The translations under genes were made by a program, and so were the position numbers. The notes beneath the pieces are model-generated. The model ran no database searches. It saw only the letters and a list, made by a program, of their open reading frames with translations, and was not told the origin of the DNA. A stretch of DNA of 10,024 nucleotides from CAG-533 sp963645165 (GTDB lineage Bacteria > Bacillota_I > Bacilli_A > RF39 > UBA660), in contig CAVIQT010000071.1 in NCBI GenBank assembly GCA_963645165.1, positions 1-10,024 on the forward strand, read 5' to 3'. Below are positions 1 to 6,874 of this stretch, in pieces; the first letter of the stretch is position 1, and each line of letters begins with the position of its first letter.

Positions 1-198
1 GAATTATTCACTGATTATTTAGAAAGTTTACCTAATAATAATAAAGATACTATAAAAAAAGATACTATACTATTAATTAATAAATATCAAAAAAAATATG
101 ATCAAGATAAACTTAAATATTTTATTAAAGACAAACTCTATAAAAAAGGGTATAATATAAACGAAATTAGTGAGGTGTTAAATGAAGAATTATTATAG
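1..198 (+). CDS. recX: RecX family regulatory protein, C-terminal part (5' end outside window)
   Basis: The open frame starting at base 1 runs 65 codons to a TAG at 196-198, so only the C-terminus is present. RecX proteins bind RecA filaments and modulate recombination and the SOS response in the cytoplasm. The visible part is rich in Lys, Tyr and Asn, with a helical stretch (ILLINKYQKKY) and then the pattern KLYKKGYNINEISEVLNE. This matches the last three-helix repeat of RecX, where a 'K-L-x-x-K-G-[FY]-x-x-x-x-I-x-x-[VA]-L' segment ends the protein. The stop overlaps the start of the next gene by 17 bases in another frame, suggesting translational coupling. The assignment rests on this C-terminal repeat alone; the N-terminal two thirds would be needed to be certain. 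Confidence 0.68.
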   Translation, partial: ELFTDYLESLPNNNKDTIKKDTILLINKYQKKYDQDKLKYFIKDKLYKKGYNINEISEVLNEELL

Positions 199-472
199 TA
201 GATTAGATAATGATAGAAAAAAAGAAGTAAAAGAAAAATTTCTTAAATCTAATGAATGCTTAGTATATAAAAAAGCAAATAAAATGTTTAACTTTGCTTT
301 ATTTGGAACTACATTTGGTATTTTTTCTTTTATATTTGATCTTACCTATAAAAATGGCACCATAAACTTAATTATAGATGTATTCTTATTTGTAGGATGT
401 CTAATCACATTACTAAAAATGAATAAATATAAATTAGATGAAATAAACAAATACGCTATAAAAACAAAATAA
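182..472 (+). CDS. Small membrane protein with two predicted transmembrane helices
   Basis: This 96-residue protein has no family I recognise. A charged N-terminus (residues 1-34, Lys/Asp/Glu rich) is followed by two hydrophobic segments at about 35-53 (FNFALFGTTFGIFSFIF) and 61-78 (INLIIDVFLFVGCLITLL). A short Lys-rich tail follows, giving a hairpin in the membrane with both ends probably cytoplasmic by the positive-inside rule. The ATG is preceded by GAGGTG at 172-177. The start lies inside the 3' end of the recX-like gene (17-base overlap), so the two are almost certainly cotranscribed and perhaps translationally coupled. A bidirectional terminator begins at its stop codon. Base composition and codon use match the neighbours. 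No function can be assigned; the RecX link is positional only. Confidence 0.72.
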   Translation: MKNYYSRLDNDRKKEVKEKFLKSNECLVYKKANKMFNFALFGTTFGIFSFIFDLTYKNGTINLIIDVFLFVGCLITLLKMNKYKLDEINKYAIKTK

Positions 473-500
473 AAAAATATCACTTAGTGATAATTTTTTT
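471..500. terminator. Bidirectional intrinsic terminator
   Basis: A perfect 6-bp stem TATCAC/GTGATA (478-483 and 487-492) with loop TTA is flanked by a run of seven A (471-477) and a run of seven T (494-500). Read on the plus strand it ends the recX-like operon, whose last stop is at 470-472. Read on the minus strand it ends prsA, whose stop codon (499-501) overlaps the tract. The stem is short and AT-rich, but the symmetric A and T runs are typical of a shared convergent terminator. Confidence 0.75.
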
Positions 501-1518
501 ATTCTTCGCTTGTACTAGACTGTGCTTGTAATAATTGATTAGAAATATAAGTTTGATATTGTTTATTTAATTCATCATCTTCAATACTCATACCATATTC
601 TTTTCTAAGTTCAACTAATGCATTAATTTGTAAAGTACTATCATTATTTTTCTTTTCAGTTGCAAGTGTTTCTTTAATACTATCTTTTAAATTTTCTAAA
701 GTATCTTTTTCTTTTTCACCAGTTTTTAAGATAATATGATAACCATATTTAGTCTTAACTGGGGTAGTAGTATATTTATTTAATTTTAATTTATAAGCAG
801 CCTCTTCAAACTCAGAAACCATATCACCTTTATTAAAATAACCTAAATCTCCACCTTTATCCTTATTAGTATCATCTTGTGAATATTCCTTAGCAAGAGT
901 GCTAAAATCTTCACCATTATCTAACTTCTTAATAATTTCCTTAGCAGTATTTAAAGCTTTTTTCTCAGCTTCTTCCTTTTCCTCATCAGTCATACTATCA
1001 GTAACATCTGGTGTAATTAAAATATGTGAACAAGAAATATCCCCAACAGTTTCATTCTTATAATAATTTTCAATTTCCTTATCAGTTACACTATCTGTTG
1101 CATAATCATCAACTGCTTTTTGACGATAATAACTTAAATTTAACATAGTTTTAAACTCATCTATAGAACTAATACCATAATAACTAGATAAAGCACTAAG
1201 TAATTTTTCTTCACTATACTTTCCATTATCATCAACATAATACTTTTTAATATTAGTTAGCTGTTCATCAACATAACTATCAGCATCTTTTTCACTATCA
1301 GGATATTTATCTAAAAGAATTTTAGTATCAATCATATCTATTAATGAAGAAAGAGCATAATTTTTCTTTATCTTATTGTATAAATCTGTAGCGCTAATTC
1401 CATTTTCTTCCTTAGTAAAAGTAACAACCGCATCTTCTCCATTAGAAAGAGTAGGAACCTTACCACAACCACTTGCAAAACCTAAAATAAGTAAAGCGAT
1501 TAATATTTTCTTTTTCAT
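499..1518 (-). CDS. prsA: PrsA-type foldase: lipoprotein peptidyl-prolyl isomerase (parvulin)
   Basis: Extracytoplasmic peptidyl-prolyl cis-trans isomerase and chaperone that helps exported proteins fold on the outer face of the membrane. The 339-residue protein begins MKKKILIALL and has a lipoprotein signal ending in ASGC, with Cys18 as the lipidation residue; the -3 residue is Ala where Leu is more common. Residues 40-155 form a helical, Lys/Tyr-rich SurA/PrsA-like N-terminal region. The parvulin domain spans about 160-268, with the signature SHIL (164-167), GGDLGYF (222-228) and YGYHIIL (258-264). A charged helical C-terminal lobe ends in a Gln/Ser-rich tail. The frame is open 19 codons further upstream, but I chose the start at 1518 because GGAGGG (1522-1527) sits just upstream and the signal peptide begins there. 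It is somewhat longer than the roughly 290 residues of Bacillus PrsA. It is transcribed alone, divergently from the YjcZ-type genes, and ends at a shared terminator. Confidence 0.93.
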   Translation of the reverse strand: MKKKILIALLILGFASGCGKVPTLSNGEDAVVTFTKEENGISATDLYNKIKKNYALSSLIDMIDTKILLDKYPDSEKDADSYVDEQLTNIKKYYVDDNGKYSEEKLLSALSSYYGISSIDEFKTMLNLSYYRQKAVDDYATDSVTDKEIENYYKNETVGDISCSHILITPDVTDSMTDEEKEEAEKKALNTAKEIIKKLDNGEDFSTLAKEYSQDDTNKDKGGDLGYFNKGDMVSEFEEAAYKLKLNKYTTTPVKTKYGYHIILKTGEKEKDTLENLKDSIKETLATEKKNNDSTLQINALVELRKEYGMSIEDDELNKQYQTYISNQLLQAQSSTSEE

Positions 1519-1534
1519 ATTCCCTCCAGTAAAC

Positions 1535-1563
1535 ATTATAACAACTATAAACTTAAAATACAA
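1535..1563 (-). promoter_or_regulatory. Likely prsA promoter with extended -10
   Basis: On the minus strand there is a perfect TATAAT (1540 to 1535) preceded by TGT (1543 to 1541), giving a TGnTATAAT extended -10. A poor -35, TTGTAT (1563 to 1558), lies 17 bp upstream. Transcription would begin near 1528, leaving a leader of only about 10 bases that is nearly all Shine-Dalgarno. The motif is clear; its use is inferred. Confidence 0.5.
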
Positions 1564-1581
1564 GAACACAATCACGCCTAT

Positions 1582-1592
1582 TTGTATACAAT
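1582..1592 (+). promoter_or_regulatory. Palindrome / possible sporulation-type -10 upstream of the YjcZ-type genes
   Basis: TTGTATACAA (1582-1591) is a perfect 10-bp palindrome about 30 bases upstream of the first YjcZ-type gene. The embedded TATACAAT (1585-1592) resembles the CATACAAT-like -10 used by sigma-E RNA polymerase in Bacillus. No convincing -35 of either the sigma-A or sigma-E kind is visible, so this is a weak call. It could equally be an operator serving the divergent prsA promoter, or chance in AT-rich DNA. Confidence 0.22.
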
Positions 1593-1620
1593 AAAATGAG
1601 ATATGAAAAGGAGGGAGAAT

Positions 1621-1725
1621 ATGAACGCTTGCTGTAATAATAATAACATTGGTGTAAGTGGAGCTGCATTTATTTTAGTATTATTTATTTTATTAGTAAT
1701 TATAGTTGGTGCTGCCGCTTTTTAG
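1621..1725 (+). CDS. YjcZ/SscA-type mini-protein (first of a tandem pair)
   Basis: A 34-residue protein with a short polar head, MNACCNNNN, followed by a glycine/alanine turn and one hydrophobic helix (about 15-34: AAFILVLFILLVIIVGAAAF). The pattern 'FxLxxxLFILLxIIxGA' at the very C-terminus is the hallmark of the tiny YjcZ/SscA sporulation family of Bacillus. Those proteins are single-helix, membrane- or coat-associated, and in some species needed for proper spore coat assembly. AAGGAGGG lies directly upstream (starting at 1609), a very strong ribosome site that supports real translation. The paired cysteines at positions 4 and 5 are unusual. Fifteen bases separate it from a second copy. Family membership rests on the helix pattern; a spore role is inferred from the family. 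Confidence 0.82.
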   Translation: MNACCNNNNIGVSGAAFILVLFILLVIIVGAAAF

Positions 1726-1740
1726 TAAAGGAGGTTAACT

Positions 1741-1845
1741 ATGTGCGATAAACATAAAAATAATAAAGTAACTGCTAGTAATGCCTTTATTGTTTTAGTA
1801 CTATTTATATTACTAGCTATTATTCTTGGCGCCGTAATATATTAA
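1741..1845 (+). CDS. YjcZ/SscA-type mini-protein (second of a tandem pair)
   Basis: A second 34-residue protein of the same design, with a polar head MCDKHKNNKVTASN and one C-terminal helix (about 15-34: AFIVLVLFILLAIILGAVIY). It is identical in length to its neighbour. The helices align without gaps (FIxVLVLFILLxII-type core) while the heads differ completely, as expected for an old tandem duplication with the membrane part conserved. The ribosome site AAAGGAGG at 1727-1734 is near-perfect. A strong terminator starts at its stop codon, so the two genes form a compact operon of their own. Its head is cationic, whereas that of the first copy is Cys/Asn-rich, hinting at division of labour or hetero-assembly. 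This is an inference. Confidence 0.82.
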   Translation: MCDKHKNNKVTASNAFIVLVLFILLAIILGAVIY

Positions 1846-1865
1846 GAGGGTAACCTCTTTTTTTT
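1844..1865 (+). terminator. Intrinsic terminator of the YjcZ-type operon
   Basis: Stem AAGAGG/CCTCTT (1844-1849 and 1854-1859) closed by GTAA, a GNRA-type tetraloop, with an eight-T run (1858-1865) beginning in the distal arm. It starts inside the TAA of the second mini-gene and separates it from the HerA-like gene. Confidence 0.85.
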
Positions 1866-1877
1866 ATAATTTAAATA

Positions 1878-1886
1878 TGATATCAT
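1878..1886 (+). promoter_or_regulatory. Possible extended -10 for the HerA-like gene
   Basis: TGATATCAT (1878-1886) fits an extended TGn -10 with one mismatch in the hexamer (TATCAT). It forms the core of the palindrome ATGATATCAT (1877-1886). No recognisable -35 is present; the appropriate distance falls in the upstream T-run. TATGAT at 1891-1896 is an alternative -10. The gene must be transcribed from somewhere after the strong terminator, so a promoter in 1866-1905 is expected, but its exact place is uncertain. Confidence 0.3.
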
Positions 1887-1910
1887 TTACTATGATAGGA
1901 TTGATATAAA

Positions 1911-3665
1911 ATGTTTGGAAAAATAAAAGAAATAAAAGATAACATTGTAATTATAGAAAACAATAGTAAAAAAATAGAAACTAATTACTTAAACTTACAT
2001 GTAGTATTTCCTGATGACAAAAGAAAAGTTGTTGGTGAAATAATTAGTATGAATGAAGATATAGTATGCATCTTATTAGTAGGAGAAATAGTAAATGATA
2101 AATTCTATTCTGGAGTTATAAAAAAACCAGACGGTAAAAATGGTGCTAGAATAGTATATAAAAGTGAAGCAGAACTACTTTTAGGTAATCAAGATTTATA
2201 TAATAAACAAAATTTATATATAGGTAAATCAGTAATATATGATGGCTTTAATATAACCACTAATAAAAATGCTTTTTTTTCTAATCATTTTGCTATTGTA
2301 GGAAACTCTGGTAGTGGTAAATCTTGCGGAGTAGCAAGAATAATGCAAAATATATTTTATGAAGGAATGGAAGTACCTAATAACTCCCATATCGTCTTAT
2401 TTGATGTTTATGGAGAATATAACACTGCTTTTTCCTATATGAATAATAATGATGAAATGGGATACAAATACTATACTACTGACTTAAAAAGTAAAAATAA
2501 TCTTTTACAAATACCTGCTTACTTTTTAGATGTAGATGATTTAGCCTTACTTTTAAATGTAACCAGTAATAGTCAATTACCAATTATAGAAAAAGCTTTA
2601 AAATATGTATATATCTTTAAAGGAGAAGATGAAACTAGTAAAAAATATAAAAATAGTATTATTGCTTCATGTATTTTAGATATATTATCATCAGGAAAAA
2701 GCCCTACTCAAATTAGAGACCAAGTTATTGCCGTTTTATCAAGATATAATACTGATGATATTAATGTTAATTCTCCCATAGTTGAACCAGGATATACTAG
2801 AACTATTAAACAGTGTCTTAATATAGATGCCCAAGGCAAAATAAGTGCTTTATCCCTAGTAATAGATTATTTAAATAATTATAACTGTCTAAATTTAAAT
2901 GACTATGAACCTAACATGCTAACTATATATGACTTAGTAGACTTATATAATGCCTTTGAATTTGCCCTAATTAGTGAAGGCACACTTAATAGTGATAAAG
3001 CCTTTGAAGAATATAACTCTCTAAAGATAAGACTACATCAAATAATTAACAGTGATTTAAAAGAGTTTTTTTGCTCAACTGTAAGTAGAGTATCTAAAAA
3101 AGAATATATAAAGAATTTATTTGAAAGTTATAATCATAAATACCAAATAATAAATATGAATTTAAACTATATAGATGATCGAACCGCTAAAATCTTAACT
3201 AAAATATATGCTAGAATGTTTTTTGAATATGCAACTAACTTAGATGAAAGAGGAACTTACCCAATACATATTATTTTAGAAGAAGCTCATAGATATGTCC
3301 AAAATGATAATGATATAAATATTTTAGGATATAATATCTTTGATCGAATCACTAAAGAAGGAAGAAAATATGGTGTTATTTTAGGTTTAATTACCCAAAG
3401 ACCTAGTGAATTATCCGTAACTGCCTTATCTCAATGTCAAAATTTCTTAATATTTAAAATGTTTCATCCCGAAGACATAAAAATAATTAATAGTATTACC
3501 AGTAATGTTTCTTTTGAAACAATCGAGCAAATTAAAAATCTAAATTCCGGAACTTGTATGGTTTTTGGATCTGCCTTTAAACTACCACTAATTGTTAAAT
3601 TAGACCTACCAGACCCAATGCCTAAATCAACTAGTGCCGATATAATTAGTTCCTGGTACAAATAA
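1911..3665 (+). CDS. HerA-like (DUF87) hexameric ATPase / DNA translocase
   Basis: Cytoplasmic ATPase of the HerA/FtsK superfamily, 584 residues. HerA enzymes form hexamers that translocate duplex DNA, usually with a nuclease in end resection or in anti-phage systems. The first 110 or so residues are beta-rich, as in the HAS-barrel that precedes HerA ATPase cores (VVGEIISMNED and similar). Walker A is GNSGSGKS at 131-138. HIVLFDVYGEY (160-170) is the conserved strand after it. Walker B with two acidic residues is IIILEEAHR-like, HIILEEAHRYV at 453-463. DRITKEGRKYG (478-488) carries the conserved arginines, and TQRPSEL (495-501) is the sensor motif. Residues 210-430 form a helical insertion typical of the bacterial DUF87 branch. 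The start is weakly supported: only AGGA at 1897-1900, ten bases from the ATG. No NurA or Mre11-type nuclease is adjacent, so the role is open: chromosomal repair, or a stand-alone ATPase. Confidence 0.88.
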   Translation: MFGKIKEIKDNIVIIENNSKKIETNYLNLHVVFPDDKRKVVGEIISMNEDIVCILLVGEIVNDKFYSGVIKKPDGKNGARIVYKSEAELLLGNQDLYNKQNLYIGKSVIYDGFNITTNKNAFFSNHFAIVGNSGSGKSCGVARIMQNIFYEGMEVPNNSHIVLFDVYGEYNTAFSYMNNNDEMGYKYYTTDLKSKNNLLQIPAYFLDVDDLALLLNVTSNSQLPIIEKALKYVYIFKGEDETSKKYKNSIIASCILDILSSGKSPTQIRDQVIAVLSRYNTDDINVNSPIVEPGYTRTIKQCLNIDAQGKISALSLVIDYLNNYNCLNLNDYEPNMLTIYDLVDLYNAFEFALISEGTLNSDKAFEEYNSLKIRLHQIINSDLKEFFCSTVSRVSKKEYIKNLFESYNHKYQIINMNLNYIDDRTAKILTKIYARMFFEYATNLDERGTYPIHIILEEAHRYVQNDNDINILGYNIFDRITKEGRKYGVILGLITQRPSELSVTALSQCQNFLIFKMFHPEDIKIINSITSNVSFETIEQIKNLNSGTCMVFGSAFKLPLIVKLDLPDPMPKSTSADIISSWYK

Positions 3666-3687
3666 AAAGAAGCCCTTAGCTTCTTTT
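3664..3687. terminator. Bidirectional terminator shared by the HerA-like gene and rpmB
   Basis: A perfect 9-bp inverted repeat AAAAGAAGC (3665-3673) and GCTTCTTTT (3679-3687) has a five-base loop. The A-rich left arm begins at the stop codon of the HerA-like gene (3663-3665). The right arm overlaps the stop codon of the opposing rpmB (3686-3688). Read either way the hairpin ends in a U-tract, so one element stops both convergent transcripts. Confidence 0.82.
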
Positions 3688-3853
3688 AGTTTGCTTTTTT
3701 TAAAGTTCTAGCTTCTCTTGCAGTTAATCTAACTTTAACTCCATTAATTTTATAAGTTTGTAAGTTAGGATTTTGTTTACTATTAGTTTTATTATTAGCA
3801 TGAGAACTTAGTTTTATTGATAAAGGTTTTTTGCTTGATAATTTCTTAGCCAT
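3686..3853 (-). CDS. rpmB: 50S ribosomal protein L28 (bL28)
   Basis: A 55-residue, very basic protein with no acidic residue except one Glu near the C-terminus. It begins MAKKLSSKKP. The segment SSHANNKTNSKQNPNLQTY (16-34) matches the bL28 signature 'SHAxNxTxRxxxPNLQ', and INGVKVRLTAREARTLKK (36-53) matches the following 'xxGxxxRVxVSARALKS' strand-turn-helix. bL28 is a structural protein of the large ribosomal subunit. The family is usually about 60 residues; this one is slightly shorter at the N-terminus and has no cysteines, so it is a zinc-free form. AAGGAGG lies seven bases before the ATG (minus strand, 3860-3866), a near-perfect ribosome site. It stands alone, converging on the HerA-like gene and diverging from dnaE. 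The alignment of the SHA...PNLQ motif makes the call fairly safe. Confidence 0.83.
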   Translation of the reverse strand: MAKKLSSKKPLSIKLSSHANNKTNSKQNPNLQTYKINGVKVRLTAREARTLKKAN

Positions 3854-3884
3854 GTTTTTTCCTCCTTAATTAAAATCTTTATAG

Positions 3885-3914
3885 ATTTTATCATAGAAAA
3901 TATGTCAAAGTCAA
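3885..3914 (-). promoter_or_regulatory. Promoter of rpmB
   Basis: On the minus strand TTGACT (3914 to 3909) is followed after 18 bp by TAAAAT (3890 to 3885), with TGA directly before it, giving an extended -10. Both boxes are 5/6 matches. Transcription would begin near 3878, about 25 bases ahead of the start codon. A 7-bp inverted repeat, TAAAATC (3871-3877) and GATTTTA (3884-3890), overlaps the -10 and start site; it could be an operator, or chance. Confidence 0.6.
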
Positions 3915-3928
3915 GGAAATAGATATTT

Positions 3929-3958
3929 TTAAAAGATATAATAAAACCATGATATAAT
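3929..3958 (+). promoter_or_regulatory. Likely promoter of the dnaE operon
   Basis: TGATATAAT at 3950-3958 is a perfect extended -10. A weak -35, TTAAAA (3929-3934), lies 18 bp upstream. A start near 3965 leaves about 15 leader bases before the ATG, containing the TGGAGG ribosome site at 3968-3973. A second TATAAT at 3937-3942 lacks both a TG extension and a -35. Confidence 0.5.
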
Positions 3959-3979
3959 TATATTGATTGGAGGCTAACT

Positions 3980-6844
3980 ATGAAATCATGTATAAGTATT
4001 AAAACTGATTATAGTATTCTAACTAGTTTGATAAAATTAAAAGATTTATTTAACTATGCCTTAACTAATCAAATAAATGCCTTAGGTATATGCGATGATA
4101 ATCTCTGTGCCACTGCCGAATTTCTATCTTTATGTAAAAACTATAATATAAAACCTCTTATTTCTCTAGAAGTTAAATTAAATAATAAACTAATATACTT
4201 ATATGCTAAAAATAATAATGGATTAAAAGATCTATTTAAATTAAATACTTACTTACTTGAAAATACTTTAAATCTTGATGAACTAAATAAATATATAAAT
4301 AATATATTAATAGTAGTACCCTATAAAAATAAAGATATCTATGATATTATTAAAAATATTACCACTAATACATATATTGGTTATGAAAATGAAGAAGAAA
4401 AGAAAAATGCTTTAATTATTACAAATAAAATAGTTTATTTTAACTTAGCATTATCACTAAATAGTAATGATACTAAATATATAAATTACTTACAAATGAT
4501 AAAAGATAATCTAACTAGTAAAGAATATACCAAAGTAAATTATAGTGCCTTTTATTTAAAAAACACTTTAGAAAATAATCCATTTATAAACGAAATAGAT
4601 AATCTATATTTAAATAAAAGAAATGATTTAATACCTCACTATGATGAAAAACATGAAAATAGTTATGCTTTCCTAGCTGCTCTAGCAGTTAAAGGACTAA
4701 ATAAAAGACTAAAAGGTAATATACCTGATAACTATAAAAAACGTTTAATGTATGAATTATCTGTAATTAAAAAAATGAACTTTGTTGACTACTTTCTAAT
4801 AGTTTATGATTATGTTAAATATAGTAAAAATAATAATATTTATGTTGGACCTGGAAGAGGATCTGCTGCAGGCTCTTTAGTTACATACACCCTAGGAATT
4901 ACTAATATTGATCCTTTAAAATATAATCTACTATTTGAAAGATTTCTAAATCCTGAAAGAGTAACTATGCCTGATATTGATATTGACTTTGATGCAAGTA
5001 AAAGAGGGGAAGTCATAGAATATGTTAAAAAAAGATATGGCACCCTAAATGTAATGCCAATTATGACTTATGGAACTCTTGCATCTAAACAAGTATTACT
5101 TTCTGTATCTAAAATATTAAATATAGACATTTCTTTAATAAGTAACCTAATAGATCCTAAAAAAACTTTAAGAGAAAATTTAACTAAAGAAGTAATTAAA
5201 ATCCTAAATACTAATAATGAAATAAAAGAAGTATACTACATCTCTTTAAAATTAGAAGGCTTAAAAAAACATATCAGTACCCATGCTGCTGGAATTATTA
5301 TCTGCCGTGAAAAACTAGACGAAGTTATCCCTATAATTAAAAGTGGTAACACTTACTTAACTGGCTTTACAATGAATTATCTAGAAGATTTAGGTCTTTT
5401 AAAAATGGACTTTCTAGCCATAAAAAACTTAACAACTATGGCAAATATCTTAAATGAAATAGGTAATATTAATATTAATGAAATCCCTTTAAATGATAAA
5501 GAAGTATTAAATAGATTTTCTAATGGTAATACCACTGGTATATTTCAGTTTGAAGTAGAAGGTATGAAAAACTTTTTAAGAAAATTAAAACCAACTTCAT
5601 TTAATGATTTAATAGTCGCAGTCGCTTTATATAGACCAGGCCCTATGGAAAACATTGATACCTTTATTAAAAGAAAAGAAGGGAAATTAAAAGTAGATTA
5701 TATAGTGCCTAGTTTAGAACCTATATTAAAAGAAACCTATGGTATTATTGTTTATCAAGAACAAATTATGCAAATATTTATGATTATTGCATCTTATACC
5801 ACATCAGAAGCAGACATAATAAGAAGAGCAATCTCTAAAAAGAAAGAAAGTATTATCAAAGAAGAAAAAGAAAAATTTATTATTAGAGCAAAAAAGAATG
5901 GATACGATGAAAAAGATTCAATAAGAATATATGATTATATAATGAAATTTGCAAACTATGGTTTTAATAAATCTCACTCTGTCGCGTATGCCTTAGTTGC
6001 TTATCAAATGATGTATTTAAAAGTAAGATATCCTTTATATTTCTATAACTATTTACTTAATATTAATAAAGGCTCTAACATTAAAACTAAAGAATATATA
6101 GATGAAGCAAAAATGGTAAATATTAAAATAATTAAACCTGATATTAATATTAGTAAAAATGACTATTATATTAATGAAGGAATAATAATGCCATTATCAT
6201 TTATTAAAAATGTTGGAGATGCCATATCTAATGAAATAGTACTTGCTAGAGGAAATAATAAATTTAAAGACTTCTTTGACTTTACTGCCCGTATATATAA
6301 TAAAGGAATAAGTGAAAAAACAATTGAAAACTTAATTATGGCTGGTGCCTTAGATTCCCTTAATGAAACTAGAGCAACCTTAGTAAATAATATTAAACCT
6401 GCTATTTTATATGCTGAACTTATAAGTGGTTTAGATGAATCATTAGTTAATAAACCACAGTTAATTAAAAAAGAAGAATACCTTGGAAATATCCTTATGC
6501 AAAAAGAATTAGACCTATATGGTTTTTATATGAGTAATCACCCTGCAAGTAAATATAAATGCCCTAAAATAAAAGATATATATTACTACTTTGATAAAAA
6601 TATTGAAACGGTTGGTTTACTAGAATCAATAAAAATGATTAAAACTAAAAAAGGTGACTCCATGGCTTTCTTAAAAATATCTGATGAAACCGGAACTATG
6701 GACTATACAATATTTCCTAATAAAATAAATTATGCCAATATAATAAAAGATGGAGACTTATTAAAAATAGTAGGTCATGTTGAAAAAAGACTAGATAAAT
6801 ACCAAATAATAGTTAGTAAACTTGAAAAAATCAAAGAAATATGA
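3980..6844 (+). CDS. dnaE: DNA polymerase III alpha subunit, DnaE type
   Basis: C-family replicative DNA polymerase, 954 residues, against about 1,100-1,160 for most DnaE proteins. In Bacillus-type replisomes DnaE extends RNA primers before PolC takes over. Residues 1-220 correspond to the PHP domain, but the metal-binding histidines are gone: the usual HLHxHSxYS reads ISIKTDYS (5-12) and the TDH-type motif reads ICDDN (37-41). No PHP exonuclease is therefore expected. The polymerase core is intact: GPGRGSAAGS (290-299), FERFLNPERVTMPDIDIDFD (319-338) with the catalytic aspartates in the DIDID cluster, and LLKMDFL (473-479) with the third aspartate at 477. Also present are HAAGII (435-440), YRPGPME (551-557), YQEQIM (592-597) and NYGFNKSHSVAYA (659-671). 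Helix-hairpin-helix-like sequence at 740-800 and an OB-fold (about 875-950) follow. TGGAGG precedes the ATG by six bases. Stop is TGA. The next gene starts 30 bases downstream. Confidence 0.96.
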   Translation: MKSCISIKTDYSILTSLIKLKDLFNYALTNQINALGICDDNLCATAEFLSLCKNYNIKPLISLEVKLNNKLIYLYAKNNNGLKDLFKLNTYLLENTLNLDELNKYINNILIVVPYKNKDIYDIIKNITTNTYIGYENEEEKKNALIITNKIVYFNLALSLNSNDTKYINYLQMIKDNLTSKEYTKVNYSAFYLKNTLENNPFINEIDNLYLNKRNDLIPHYDEKHENSYAFLAALAVKGLNKRLKGNIPDNYKKRLMYELSVIKKMNFVDYFLIVYDYVKYSKNNNIYVGPGRGSAAGSLVTYTLGITNIDPLKYNLLFERFLNPERVTMPDIDIDFDASKRGEVIEYVKKRYGTLNVMPIMTYGTLASKQVLLSVSKILNIDISLISNLIDPKKTLRENLTKEVIKILNTNNEIKEVYYISLKLEGLKKHISTHAAGIIICREKLDEVIPIIKSGNTYLTGFTMNYLEDLGLLKMDFLAIKNLTTMANILNEIGNININEIPLNDKEVLNRFSNGNTTGIFQFEVEGMKNFLRKLKPTSFNDLIVAVALYRPGPMENIDTFIKRKEGKLKVDYIVPSLEPILKETYGIIVYQEQIMQIFMIIASYTTSEADIIRRAISKKKESIIKEEKEKFIIRAKKNGYDEKDSIRIYDYIMKFANYGFNKSHSVAYALVAYQMMYLKVRYPLYFYNYLLNINKGSNIKTKEYIDEAKMVNIKIIKPDINISKNDYYINEGIIMPLSFIKNVGDAISNEIVLARGNNKFKDFFDFTARIYNKGISEKTIENLIMAGALDSLNETRATLVNNIKPAILYAELISGLDESLVNKPQLIKKEEYLGNILMQKELDLYGFYMSNHPASKYKCPKIKDIYYYFDKNIETVGLLESIKMIKTKKGDSMAFLKISDETGTMDYTIFPNKINYANIIKDGDLLKIVGHVEKRLDKYQIIVSKLEKIKEI

Positions 6845-6874
6845 TAGAATATATCTTAATTTAAGGGGGTTATT

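Noticed and set aside
1519..1575. 19-codon N-terminal extension of PrsA
   Set aside because: It would place a second hydrophobic stretch before a good lipoprotein signal peptide. The strong GGAGGG site fits the start at 1518, and the promoter lies inside the extension.
1376..1594. 72-codon plus-strand frame opposite the prsA N-terminus
   Set aside because: It is antisense to the signal-peptide region of a clear PrsA gene, has no ribosome site, and its sequence is the mirror of that gene.
3464..3661. 65-codon minus-strand frame inside the HerA-like gene
   Set aside because: Antisense to the conserved C-terminal part of the ATPase; no ribosome site and no family resemblance.
4840..5043. 67-codon minus-strand frame inside dnaE
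   Set aside because: Antisense to the most conserved polymerase motifs, which explains why the frame stays open.
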